From contig NZ_QGLE01000002.1 of the NCBI RefSeq assembly GCF_003173035.1, positions 434,001 through 498,000 on the forward strand: a DNA stretch of 64,000 nt, written 5' to 3'. The notes under the pieces were generated by a model. It did not search any database, was not told the origin of the DNA, and saw only the letters and a program-made list of their open reading frames with translations. The stretch comes from Zavarzinia aquatilis (GTDB lineage: Bacteria > Pseudomonadota > Alphaproteobacteria > Zavarziniales > Zavarziniaceae). Both the position numbers and the translations under genes were made by a program. Positions 43,161-50,805 of the stretch are shown one piece after another (positions within the stretch are counted from its first letter, which is position 1; the number at the start of each line of letters is the position of its first letter).

Positions 43161-43873
43161 GTCTTCTTTTTCCTTGGCTTGATATCGGCTGCCGGTACCC
43201 GCGCCGCGACATAGGCACGGACCATGTCGCGCAGCAGGGCGAACTGGATTTCGTCCTTCTTCGGGTCGTCGTCCCAGAATTTGCGCAGCGCCTGGCCGCG
43301 CACGATGCCGAGCACGATGGACAGAAGGCCGGGCGCGGTCTCTGCCGGGATGCCGGCCTCGACCAGGGCTTTCGTCCAGGCCACCTCGACCGGCAGGCGG
43401 GCGGTGCGGGCGATTTCCAGCACCTCGTCGCGCACGGAAGGATCGGTCGCCGCCGAGACGACGATATCGACCGAGACGAGAAATGGCTTGCTGAAGAAGA
43501 AGTCGCGGGCATCGTCGATCAGTTGGTCGAGGATGTCGCGGCCGGGGTCGATGGCCGCCGCGCGTTCGCGGCTGCGCTCCAGCGCCTCGCCATAGACATG
43601 GCGCAGGGTCGCGACCACCAGCTGGTCCTTGGTCGGGAAGTGATGCAGCTGCGCCCCGCGCGAGACCCCGGCGACGCGGGAGACCTCGGCGGTGCGGAAG
43701 CCGGCATAGCCATGCGCGCCCATGACCTGCGCCGCCGCGTCGACGATCCGCCGCCGCATGTCCTCGGACCTTTCGGCCTGGGTGCGGGCGCGCTGGTCGG
43801 GCACCGGATTGATCCGGGGCCGGCCGCGCGGACGGCGGGTCGTGGACGTGGCGGCGTTGTCAGACGACGACAT
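43157..43873 (-). CDS. TetR-family regulator within the operon
   Basis: A 238-residue TetR protein. The N-terminal helix-turn-helix (about residues 38-88) includes MRRRIVDAAAQVMGAHGYAGFRTAEVSRVAGVSRGAQLHHFPTKDQLV in standard order, split here across motifs. The C-terminal ligand domain is generic. It lies inside the catabolic operon, overlapping the ferredoxin gene by 14 bases upstream and the VOC gene by 4 bases downstream, so it should be autoregulated. The 24-bp dyad at 48027-48050 is a likely operator. A basic tail (KPRKKKT) is unusual but short. Confidence 0.88.
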   Translation of the reverse strand: MSSSDNAATSTTRRPRGRPRINPVPDQRARTQAERSEDMRRRIVDAAAQVMGAHGYAGFRTAEVSRVAGVSRGAQLHHFPTKDQLVVATLRHVYGEALERSRERAAAIDPGRDILDQLIDDARDFFFSKPFLVSVDIVVSAATDPSVRDEVLEIARTARLPVEVAWTKALVEAGIPAETAPGLLSIVLGIVRGQALRKFWDDDPKKDEIQFALLRDMVRAYVAARVPAADIKPRKKKT

Positions 43874-44174
43874 GGATGTTTCCTTCGATCAATTCGACCG
43901 GATAGGTCTTCAGGGCTACCTCGCAGGGCATCCCCGTGGCCTTTCCAGTCGTAATGTCGAATGTGCCGAAGTGCCAGCTGCACTCGACGGTGCAACCGTC
44001 GAGCGTGCCTTCCTCGGACAGGGAAACTTCGCCATGGGTGCATTTGTCGGCGGTGGCATAGACCGTGCCGCCGACCCTGTAGAGGGCGATGCGCGAGCCG
44101 TCGGGCAGGGTCTCGCCCCGGATTTCGCCTTCCGGGATATCCTCGAGGGCGCAGAGTTTCACGCTTTGCGTCAT
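43860..44174 (-). CDS. Rieske-type ferredoxin of the dioxygenase
   Basis: A 104-residue Rieske ferredoxin. The 2Fe-2S ligands are Cys45, His47 (CTHG) and Cys65, His68 (CSWHFG). It transfers electrons from the FAD reductase (46746) to the oxygenase. It follows the SDR gene by 11 bp and runs 14 bases into the TetR gene. Confidence 0.92.
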   Translation of the reverse strand: MTQSVKLCALEDIPEGEIRGETLPDGSRIALYRVGGTVYATADKCTHGEVSLSEEGTLDGCTVECSWHFGTFDITTGKATGMPCEVALKTYPVELIEGNIHVVV

Positions 44175-44185
44175 GTTTCTTCCCT

Positions 44186-44947
44186 TCAGAGCATCGTGCT
44201 GCCGCCGTTGACGCTGATCACCTGCCCGGTCACGAAACTCGCCTCGGCCGAGGCGAGATAGGCGACCATCGAGGCGATCTCGGCCATTTCGCCGGCGCGG
44301 CCCATGGGGATGACGTCGATGAATTTCCGCGCCACGTCCGGGGCTTTCGCCACGAAGGCGGCGAGTTGCTCGTTGTTCACCGCGCAGGGCGCGACGGTGT
44401 TGACGGTGATGCCGTCGCGGGCGAATTCGCGGGCAAGACCGCTGGTCATGCCGTGAACCCCGCCCTTGGCGGCGTTATAGGCGGCATGGTCCCACAGGCC
44501 GTTGCGCACGGAATCGGCGCCGAGGTTGACGATCCGCCCATAGCCCCGCCGCTTCATGCCGGGCAGCGCGTGATAGCTGCACCAGATAGCGGTCCAGAGA
44601 TTGCGGTCGATGGTCGTCCGCAGCGTCTCGGGCGTGTGGTCGAGGAAGGGGCGGATGATGCCCCCGCCCGCGTTGTTCACCAGGATGTCCAGAGCGCCGA
44701 TGCCCTCCTCGGCCCTGGCGATCAGGCGTTTCGCCACCTCTTCCTGCGACAGGTCGCCGGCCTCGGTCGCCGGCATTTCGCCGTGACGGTCGCCGAGTTC
44801 CGCCGCCGCGGCCGCCAGCGCCGCCTCGTCGAGATCGGCAAGGACGAGCCTTGCCCCCTCGGCGGCGAGGCGGTCGGCGATGGCGAGGCCGATGCCCCGC
44901 GCCGCCCCGGTCACCACCGCCACCCTTCCGGCGAGTTTCCCGCTCAT
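44186..44947 (-). CDS. SDR, probable cis-dihydrodiol dehydrogenase
   Basis: A 253-residue short-chain dehydrogenase. It has TGAARGIG at residues 14-21, NNAGGG near 91 and the catalytic YNAAK near 158, then PCAVN and the C-terminal VTGQVISVNGGST. Dihydrodiol dehydrogenases that follow ring-hydroxylating oxygenases (BenD, CmtB) belong here and rearomatise the diol. Start 44947 chosen because it lies 8 bp past the dioxygenase beta subunit gene stop. Role is from position; specificity is not visible. Confidence 0.86.
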   Translation of the reverse strand: MSGKLAGRVAVVTGAARGIGLAIADRLAAEGARLVLADLDEAALAAAAAELGDRHGEMPATEAGDLSQEEVAKRLIARAEEGIGALDILVNNAGGGIIRPFLDHTPETLRTTIDRNLWTAIWCSYHALPGMKRRGYGRIVNLGADSVRNGLWDHAAYNAAKGGVHGMTSGLAREFARDGITVNTVAPCAVNNEQLAAFVAKAPDVARKFIDVIPMGRAGEMAEIASMVAYLASAEASFVTGQVISVNGGSTML

Positions 44948-44955
44948 GCCGGCGC

Positions 44956-45441
44956 TCACAGGATGAAGCTGACGCGGCCCTGCGGGCGCAGGCCGTCGCT
45001 GGCGAGGATGCAGCGCTTCTCGCGGATGCGGAGGCCGTCCCCGGTCTTCACCAGCTTGTGGATGTTCGAGCCGAAATAGACGTCGGTCTGGCCATCCTTC
45101 GAGCGGTAGGTGACGAAGACCGAGCCGACCTCGATCAGGTCGCCTTCCGCCTTGCGGATCAGCACGTTGCTGATCAGATGGCGCAGCTTGGAGCGCGGGT
45201 ATTCGGCATGGGCCGTCCGCTTCATCAGCCGCGTCACCCGCTCGCCGAGGCGGAAGCGGTCGTCGGCGATGTAGAACAGATTGTTCTCCGCCGCCGCGTC
45301 CTCGGCCACGTCGGTCGAGGGGACGTAGTAATGGGCGTCGTCGGTGAAGAGTTTCAGCCAGTCCGGCAGCTGCCAGTTGTCGATCAGCAGGGCTTCCTGG
45401 AACAGGAATTCCTCGAGGTCGGCGCGGTTCACGTTGGTCAT
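44956..45441 (-). CDS. Ring-hydroxylating dioxygenase beta subunit
   Basis: A 161-residue beta subunit (SnoaL-like, PF00866). It begins MTNVNRADLEEFLFQEALLID and contains DWLKLFTDDAHYYVP, RLMKRTAHAEYPRSKLRHLISNV and FVTYRSKDG. The start at 45441 is 14 bp after the alpha subunit gene. This subunit holds the hexamer together and tunes substrate choice. Together with the alpha, ferredoxin and reductase genes it forms a four-part system like p-cumate dioxygenase. Confidence 0.9.
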   Translation of the reverse strand: MTNVNRADLEEFLFQEALLIDNWQLPDWLKLFTDDAHYYVPSTDVAEDAAAENNLFYIADDRFRLGERVTRLMKRTAHAEYPRSKLRHLISNVLIRKAEGDLIEVGSVFVTYRSKDGQTDVYFGSNIHKLVKTGDGLRIREKRCILASDGLRPQGRVSFIL

Positions 45442-45455
45442 CGCTGTTTCCCCCG

Positions 45456-46727
45456 TCACGCCGCCGTGCCGCCGATGCGGCTGTTCCATTGGGTCCAGAA
45501 GGCGCGCATCTGGGCTTCGTCGTCATAGGCGGGCGGGTTGCGGTTCATGCCCTTGGAAATGTCGTTCCAGGCGACCTCGCCCGCGTTGGCGTAGCCGCGC
45601 TGGCACTGTTCCAGCGCCTCGATGTCGTCCGGGGTGGCGAAGCCGCCCGGCCCGAGGAATTCGAGGAAGTTGAACAGGCGGTATTCGCGCGCCCAGCTGC
45701 TTTCCTCGCTCGGGCCGAGGGCCCAGGCGTTGATCTGCATGTAATCGGTCGAGACCGGATAGAAGGTGCGGATCGTCACCGCCATGATGTCGTTGATGAC
45801 GAGATTGGGGAAAATCACCAGATTGCGGTTGCGGGTAGCGATGCGCTCCGCCCGCTCCTGCCCGTGGCGCTCGACGAGGCGGGCAAAGATCGCGTCGATT
45901 TCCGTCTTGCCCTGCTCGCCCCACATCGGGATCCACTGGGCCACCGGCCGGCCCCAGGGCGCCTTGTATTCGACGACGGCGTGGCCATTGCCGAGGTCCC
46001 GCCCTTCGCCCACCAGCGCGACATTGGCGAGGCCGCCGTTGGTATTGCGCAGATAGTCGAGATAGGTCGCGTGATTGGTCGCGGCGTGATAGCCGTCATA
46101 GGAATTCTCGGCCAGCAGCTTCCAGTTGGCGCGGATCGAATATTCCTGCGTGCCGCCGACGACGGTCATGCCGGCTTCGGACTGATCGGCGACGATGTCG
46201 ATATATTCCGTGGCCTTGCCCAGATAGTCGGTCAGGGGCACCGCGTTCTCGTCGAAGCAGACGAAGGCGAAACCGCGGTAACGCTCGAAGCGCGGCACCG
46301 GCTTCAGGCCTGACGACGGCCGGTCCTTGAAGCCTTCGGGATAGGCTTCCTCATCCGGCAGATGGCGCAGGTTGCCGTCGAGGCCGAAGATCCAGCCGTG
46401 ATAGAAGCACTGGAACGATTTGGCGTTGCCGCTGCGCTCGCGGCAGACCCTTGCGCCGCGATGGGCGCAGGTGTTCAGCAGGGCGCGGAATTCGCCCTTG
46501 GGATTCTTCGCGAAGATGACGTGCCGGCCGCCGACCTGGCGGGTGACGAAATCGCCCGGCTTCGCCAGCTCGGATTCATGGCCGAGATACAGCCAGCAGC
46601 GGCTGAAAATACGCTCCCGCTCCGCCTCGAGGATCACCGGATCGACGAAGCTGCGCCGGGCGACGCTGAAACTGTGGTTTTCCCGATCAACGAGGACCAG
46701 GGGATTCTGGCCGTCCAATCCGCTCAT
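45456..46727 (-). CDS. Ring-hydroxylating dioxygenase alpha subunit
   Basis: A 423-residue Rieske oxygenase alpha subunit. Rieske ligands: Cys87, His89 (CAHRGARVC) and Cys107, His110 (CFYHGW). Mononuclear iron region [22 protein letters not shown] has bridging Asp211 and ligands His214, His219. It adds both oxygen atoms of O2 to an aromatic ring as a cis-diol. It shows the [14 protein letters not shown] form of benzoate/cumate-type enzymes. Electrons come from a separate ferredoxin (43860) and reductase (46746), unlike two-component BenABC, which favours a CmtA-like enzyme. Substrate not proven. Confidence 0.9.
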   Translation of the reverse strand: MSGLDGQNPLVLVDRENHSFSVARRSFVDPVILEAERERIFSRCWLYLGHESELAKPGDFVTRQVGGRHVIFAKNPKGEFRALLNTCAHRGARVCRERSGNAKSFQCFYHGWIFGLDGNLRHLPDEEAYPEGFKDRPSSGLKPVPRFERYRGFAFVCFDENAVPLTDYLGKATEYIDIVADQSEAGMTVVGGTQEYSIRANWKLLAENSYDGYHAATNHATYLDYLRNTNGGLANVALVGEGRDLGNGHAVVEYKAPWGRPVAQWIPMWGEQGKTEIDAIFARLVERHGQERAERIATRNRNLVIFPNLVINDIMAVTIRTFYPVSTDYMQINAWALGPSEESSWAREYRLFNFLEFLGPGGFATPDDIEALEQCQRGYANAGEVAWNDISKGMNRNPPAYDDEAQMRAFWTQWNSRIGGTAA

Positions 46728-46745
46728 CTGCTTCTCTCCCTGTGA

Positions 46746-47969
46746 TTATCGTGTCGCGGCCTTGCGCAGGTCGAAGGCGGTATCGCCGGCCTCCTGCGCG
46801 CTGAGGGGACGGCCCGCGGCGACGAGGCGGCGCAGCGACGCCATGTCCTTCGGCGCATTGACGGTGACCGCGCCGATGACGGTGCCGCCCGCCAGCGTCA
46901 GCGCCGAAAACCGCCCGGTCGCCGGATCGCCCCGCAGCACGGTGGTGCCCGGCGCGGCCGCGTGGCCGACCACCTGGATGTTCAGATCGTATTGATCGCT
47001 CCAGAACCACGGCGGATCGCGATAGGCCATCGCCTCGCCGACCATGGTGCGGGCGGCGGCCGCCGCCTGATTCTGGGCGTTGGCCCAGGTCTCGATCCGC
47101 AGCACGCGGCCGTTCCACGGACAGAACCGGCTCGCGACATCGCCGGCGGCGAAGACATCCGCGACGGAAGTCCGACCACATTCATCGACCAGGATGCCCT
47201 GGTCGATCTCGGCGCCGAGGCTGCGGGCCAGCGCCAGCTCGGGCTCGACCCCGATGCCGACGACGATGACATCCGCCGGCACGGTCTCGCCGCCTTCGAT
47301 CTCTACGCCCGCGGCCGATTGACCGACCGGCGCCCGGCCCAGCCGGAAGGTGACACCTTCCCGCTCGTGGCGTGCCTTGACGAAATCGGCGACCACCGGC
47401 GGCAGCGCGCGGGCCAGCAATCCCGGCGCGGCCTCGATCACCGTCGCCGTGGCGCCGGCCTTGACCGCCGCCGCCGCCACTTCCAGCCCGATCACGCCGC
47501 CGCCGACGATGGCGACGCGGACGCCGGGCGCGAGATGGCGGCGCAGGGCCTGCGCATCCTCGATGGAACGCAAGGGCAGGACCGGCAGGGGGCCCGCCTC
47601 CACCGCCGGCAGGCGGCGCGGCGTGGTGCCGGTCGCGATCAGCAACTTGTCGTAGGGGAACTCCCGCCCGTCGTCGGCCACGACGACATGGCGGCCGGCA
47701 TCGCCCGTGACGATGCGGGTGGCGGGCACGACATCGACGCCGAGCGCGCGCCAGCCTTCGCCGTCGCGGATCATGATCACCGGCGCGCCGTCCTCGAGCA
47801 GGGTCGCCTTCGACAATTGCGGCCGCTCATAAGGCATGTGGGCTTCGGCGCCGATCAGGGTGATGGTCCCGGCATAGCCGGCGCCGCGCACGGCTTCCGC
47901 GGCCCGGGCGCCGGCCTGGCCCGCGCCGACGATGACGACGCCGGGCGTCGCATTCCTGTTGCCCTGCAT
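46746..47969 (-). CDS. FAD-dependent ferredoxin reductase (CmtAa/BphA4-like)
   Basis: A 407-residue pyridine nucleotide-disulphide-type reductase. The N-terminal FAD fold is VVIVGAGQAGARAAEA, the NAD fold is RVAIVGGGVIGLEVAAAA near residue 150 and the second FAD motif is VFAAGDVA near 275. The C-terminal reductase domain holds WANAQNQAAAAA. It donates electrons to the Rieske ferredoxin. ATGs at 47969 and 47981 are possible; 47969 has a better spaced GGAAG. First gene of the minus-strand operon. Confidence 0.92.
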   Translation of the reverse strand: MQGNRNATPGVVIVGAGQAGARAAEAVRGAGYAGTITLIGAEAHMPYERPQLSKATLLEDGAPVIMIRDGEGWRALGVDVVPATRIVTGDAGRHVVVADDGREFPYDKLLIATGTTPRRLPAVEAGPLPVLPLRSIEDAQALRRHLAPGVRVAIVGGGVIGLEVAAAAVKAGATATVIEAAPGLLARALPPVVADFVKARHEREGVTFRLGRAPVGQSAAGVEIEGGETVPADVIVVGIGVEPELALARSLGAEIDQGILVDECGRTSVADVFAAGDVASRFCPWNGRVLRIETWANAQNQAAAAARTMVGEAMAYRDPPWFWSDQYDLNIQVVGHAAAPGTTVLRGDPATGRFSALTLAGGTVIGAVTVNAPKDMASLRRLVAAGRPLSAQEAGDTAFDLRKAATR

Positions 47970-48026
47970 GATGGCTTCCATCCCCTTAGCCGCGCCCCTG
48001 TCCATCGGCGCTTGTTCTTATTTTTC

Positions 48027-48050
48027 TACAAACAGTTCGGACTGCTTGTA
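48027..48050. promoter_or_regulatory. 24-bp dyad in the dioxygenase / amidohydrolase divergent promoter
   Basis: TACAAaCAGT tcgg ACTGcTTGTA: ten of twelve base pairs match across the centre (mismatches at 48032/48045 and 48037/48040). It lies in an AT-rich gap between the divergent reductase and amidohydrolase genes. Probable operator; the TetR protein of the operon is the closest candidate. Confidence 0.6.
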
Positions 48051-48109
48051 AATAGAAAAAATTACAGCATAGTGGGCGCCGACGAAATCAAGTGCGGGAG
48101 GAAACCGCC

Positions 48110-49099
48110 GTGCCGCCAGTCATCGACACCCATGCCCACTTCGTGCCGGCGTATTTTCCCGCCGGATCGGGCCGCACGCCGCTGTGGCCGGCGATGGAGC
48201 ATCGCGCCGACGGACAGGCCGCGATCGTGATCGGCGGCAAGCCGTTCCGCGTGCTGACCCCCGCCAATTGGGATGTTCCGGCCCGCCTCGCCGAAATGAC
48301 GGCGCAGGGCATCGACCGTCAGGTGCTCTCCCCCATGCCCGAGTTGCTCTCGCACTGGTTCCCGGCCGATGACGCGGATGATCTTTGCCGTTACATGAAC
48401 GATTCGCTCGCCGCCATGATCGCCGCGGCACCCGACCGTCTGAGCGGTATCGGCATGGTCCCCGTTCAGGACCCGGCCCGCGCCACCCGCCGCCTCGCCG
48501 AGATCAAGGCGCTCGGACTGCGCGGCATCGAACTGGGCAGCCATGTCGACGGCGTCGCCCTCGGCGATCCCCGTTTCGACGAACTCTATGCCACGGCGGA
48601 AGACCTCGACCTCTGCCTGATGATTCATCCCCTACATCCCGCGGGGAAGGACCGCCTGCCCGGGCATCCGGCGCTGGCCGCCGCGGCCGCCTTCCCGCTC
48701 GACACCGCGCTGGCCGGGGCCAGCCTGCTGTCGGCGGGGATACCGGCGCGGTTTCCCCGATTGCGCATCATGCTGTGCCACGGCGGCGGTGCCCTGCCGT
48801 GGATTCTGCCCCGTCTCGACCGGGTCTGGTCGCTGGGCGGCCCCCTTGGCGCCGTGTTCCCGGAAAGGCCCAGCGCCATGGCCCGGCGCTTCTTCTACGA
48901 CAGCGTCGTCTACGACCCGGTGACCTTGCGCTACATCGCCGACGCGCTGGGCGAGGACCGGATCGTGATCGGCTCCGACTTTCCCTTCGTCATCCAGCAG
49001 GACCAGCCGGGCGATTTCGCGGCCGGAGTCCTGCCGGCCGCGGCGCTTTCCCGCGCCGCCCTCGCCTTCCTTGGCCTGCCGGCCGAACATGGTGGCTGA
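48110..49099 (+). CDS. Amidohydrolase-family decarboxylase (ACMSD-like)
   Basis: A 329-residue TIM-barrel amidohydrolase of the ACMSD branch, metal-dependent non-oxidative decarboxylases. Ligand positions match by eye: His8 and His10 (DTHAHF), His173 (MIHPLHP), His224 (CHGGGALPW) and Asp290 (GSDFPF), close to ACMSD numbering. The GTG start at 48110 has GGGAGG 8 bp upstream, preferred over the in-frame GTG at 48092. ACMSD removes the carboxyl next to a semialdehyde in a ring-opened dienoate; the p-cumate path needs the same chemistry (CmtD), and no CmtD-type gene is present. It is divergent from the dioxygenase operon with a shared regulatory dyad. Amide hydrolysis is less likely given the sequence branch. 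Confidence 0.82.
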   Translation: MPPVIDTHAHFVPAYFPAGSGRTPLWPAMEHRADGQAAIVIGGKPFRVLTPANWDVPARLAEMTAQGIDRQVLSPMPELLSHWFPADDADDLCRYMNDSLAAMIAAAPDRLSGIGMVPVQDPARATRRLAEIKALGLRGIELGSHVDGVALGDPRFDELYATAEDLDLCLMIHPLHPAGKDRLPGHPALAAAAAFPLDTALAGASLLSAGIPARFPRLRIMLCHGGGALPWILPRLDRVWSLGGPLGAVFPERPSAMARRFFYDSVVYDPVTLRYIADALGEDRIVIGSDFPFVIQQDQPGDFAAGVLPAAALSRAALAFLGLPAEHGG

Positions 49100-49108
49100 C
49101 CTTTCCCG

Positions 49109-49381
49109 TCAGCCGCCGCCGGCATACCAGTAGCCGCCCAGCACGATGACGGTGACGAGCGCCAGCCAGACCTCGAACACGAGGCGCCAGGGCATCACCC
49201 GGCCGTGAAGCTCCATGAAGCGGGTGAAGACCAGCCTTATCTTCACGGCGGCGATCAGGATGACGAGCGTCACCGCGAGGCCCGGCGCCCCCGCCTCCTC
49301 GAAGACGAGCCAGCTCGCCACCGTCGCCCCGGCCAGGGCCAGCCATGTGCCCCACAGGGGGGGCGCGAAACCGTCCCGCAT
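49109..49381 (-). CDS. Small membrane protein, cytochrome c oxidase subunit IV / NorF-like
   Basis: A 90-residue protein with three hydrophobic helices (about residues 8-28, 32-50, 65-86) and the segment RLVFTRFMELHGRVMPWR seen in COX4/NorF-type proteins. Its start shares a base with the previous gene's stop (TGATG), so the two are coupled. NorF-like proteins assist haem-copper oxidases, but no catalytic subunit I is in the window. Confidence 0.72.
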   Translation of the reverse strand: MRDGFAPPLWGTWLALAGATVASWLVFEEAGAPGLAVTLVILIAAVKIRLVFTRFMELHGRVMPWRLVFEVWLALVTVIVLGGYWYAGGG

Positions 49382-49962
49382 CACACCCTCATCAGATAGA
49401 GCATGGGAAAGAGCATCAGCCACAGGAGATCGACCATGTGCCAATAGCTGGCGATGGATTCGGTCCAGATCACCTCGCCCTCGCGCGCGGTCCCGAGGCG
49501 CAGGAACAGCACCACCAGCATGACCATGCCGCCGATGAAATGGAGGAAATGCACGCCGGTGAAGACGAAATAATAGGTGAAGAAATCACTGGTCAGCATG
49601 GTGATGCCGGCCGCGATCTTGCCCGCATATTCCGACAGTTTCAGCACGCCGAACCCGGCCCCGGCGAGGAAAGCCAGCACGATGTGCCGCCGTGCCGCCC
49701 TGCGCTGTCGGTGCCGCACCGCATGGGCCGCGCCGACCATGAACCAGGACGCCGTCAGCAGGAACAGCGTGTTCACCATGCCGATGGTCGGATCGAGCAG
49801 CCGGCGCGCTTCGTCGAAGGCGGTGACCGCCTGCGCCCTCTCCCAGACGAAGATCAGGAAGAACAGGCCGAACATGAAGATATCCGCGGCGAGGAACGTC
49901 CACAGTCCCGCGTCGCCCGGTGGCGGCACACGAGGTGCCGCCACCGTCGCACGCCCGCTCAT
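49381..49962 (-). CDS. Haem-copper oxidase subunit III family protein (NorE-like)
   Basis: A 193-residue protein with five hydrophobic helices. It begins in the family manner with GLWTFLAADIFMFGLFFLIFVWER, then FYYFVFTGVHFLHFIGGMVML-like segments and a C-terminal SYWHMVDLLWLMLFPMLYL, the subunit III signature. It overlaps the preceding seven-helix protein gene by 4 bases. Such orphan subunit III proteins (NorE) accompany nitric oxide reductases or membrane enzymes; here no oxidase core is near, so the partner is unknown. Confidence 0.85.
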   Translation of the reverse strand: MSGRATVAAPRVPPPGDAGLWTFLAADIFMFGLFFLIFVWERAQAVTAFDEARRLLDPTIGMVNTLFLLTASWFMVGAAHAVRHRQRRAARRHIVLAFLAGAGFGVLKLSEYAGKIAAGITMLTSDFFTYYFVFTGVHFLHFIGGMVMLVVLFLRLGTAREGEVIWTESIASYWHMVDLLWLMLFPMLYLMRV

Positions 49963-50717
49963 TCAGCGGCCTGGGGCATCAGACCGGGGGCCGGCCGGCG
50001 CAGGCCGTGGCGGGCCAGCTTCTCGTCCTCAAGCCGGCGGATGGCGCGCAGGACATGGAAGGTCAGCGTCGGACACCAGACGAACCAGACCGAGAATTCG
50101 ATCCAGAAATTCAGGATGCCCGCCCGCTCGAACGGGCCGCTCTTGAAGAAGGGCATCAGGCATTCGGCGGCGAAACTCACCCCGACCCAGATGCCATACC
50201 AGGCGAGCCAGCGTGGCACCAGCGGCACGTCCCGCTTGTCGCCGAGGAAGGCGACACCGAGGGCGATCATCTGCAGCGTCGTCACCGAGTAGCCAAGGTC
50301 GATCAGCAGCCACGACCAGTCGTAGAGCAATTGCAGCACGGCATCGGGCAGCGCCTCCGGCCGGTAGGCGCCGGCGAGCCAGCCCGAGCAGGAGACGAGG
50401 ATCGGCACCACGGTCAGCCCCGCGCCCCAGACCGTCAGGGTCGAGAGAATATTGCTCTCGCCCTCCACCTTTTCGACCACCTTGGCGATGGCGAGGCCCC
50501 AGACCATGTAGAGCACGGCGAAGCTCATGGCGATGACCATGCCGAGGCGCACCGTGTTGGCATTTTCCCGGAAATAGGCCGCGATGTCTTCCGCCGGCAG
50601 GGCGCCGGAGAACGGGGGCAGGTTGAAGCCCATGATCCCCCAGAACACGATAAAGACAGACATGAAGGCCGGACCGGCCCAGGCGCACAGGCGCCAGTAT
50701 TTGAATTCATCCAGCAC
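49959..50717 (-). CDS. Seven-helix membrane protein of unknown function
   Basis: 252 residues with about seven hydrophobic segments (near 12-32, 55-78, 88-110, 120-140, 150-172, 185-205, 208-225). The GTG start has GAGGAGG at good spacing. I do not recognise a family with certainty. Histidine or cysteine metal motifs are not obvious apart from a few scattered residues. It is co-transcribed with the COX3/COX4-like genes and is upstream of nothing catalytic, so it may form a small membrane complex with them. Confidence 0.65.
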   Translation of the reverse strand: MLDEFKYWRLCAWAGPAFMSVFIVFWGIMGFNLPPFSGALPAEDIAAYFRENANTVRLGMVIAMSFAVLYMVWGLAIAKVVEKVEGESNILSTLTVWGAGLTVVPILVSCSGWLAGAYRPEALPDAVLQLLYDWSWLLIDLGYSVTTLQMIALGVAFLGDKRDVPLVPRWLAWYGIWVGVSFAAECLMPFFKSGPFERAGILNFWIEFSVWFVWCPTLTFHVLRAIRRLEDEKLARHGLRRPAPGLMPQAAE

Positions 50718-50776
50718 GATGCGTCCTCCTCTATAGGGCTCCCCGGCCCGTGGTTGGTTACGCCTGCACAGGAAAG

Positions 50777-50799
50777 GGCGGGCGGCACCGCCGCCCGCC
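50777..50799 (-). terminator. Hairpin after DUF1302 copy b
   Basis: GGCGGGCGGC and GCCGCCCGCC pair perfectly over ACC. On the minus strand CTTTCC follows, a short T run, so it is a modest terminator between DUF1302 copy b and the membrane-protein operon. Confidence 0.5.
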
Positions 50800-50805
50800 G
50801 GAACA

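Noticed and set aside
43157-43873. Idea that the operon's TetR also recognises the GTACGCATACGAAC motif
   Set aside because: The dyad nearest this TetR (48027-48050) has a different sequence, so the 14-mer regulon more likely has another regulator.
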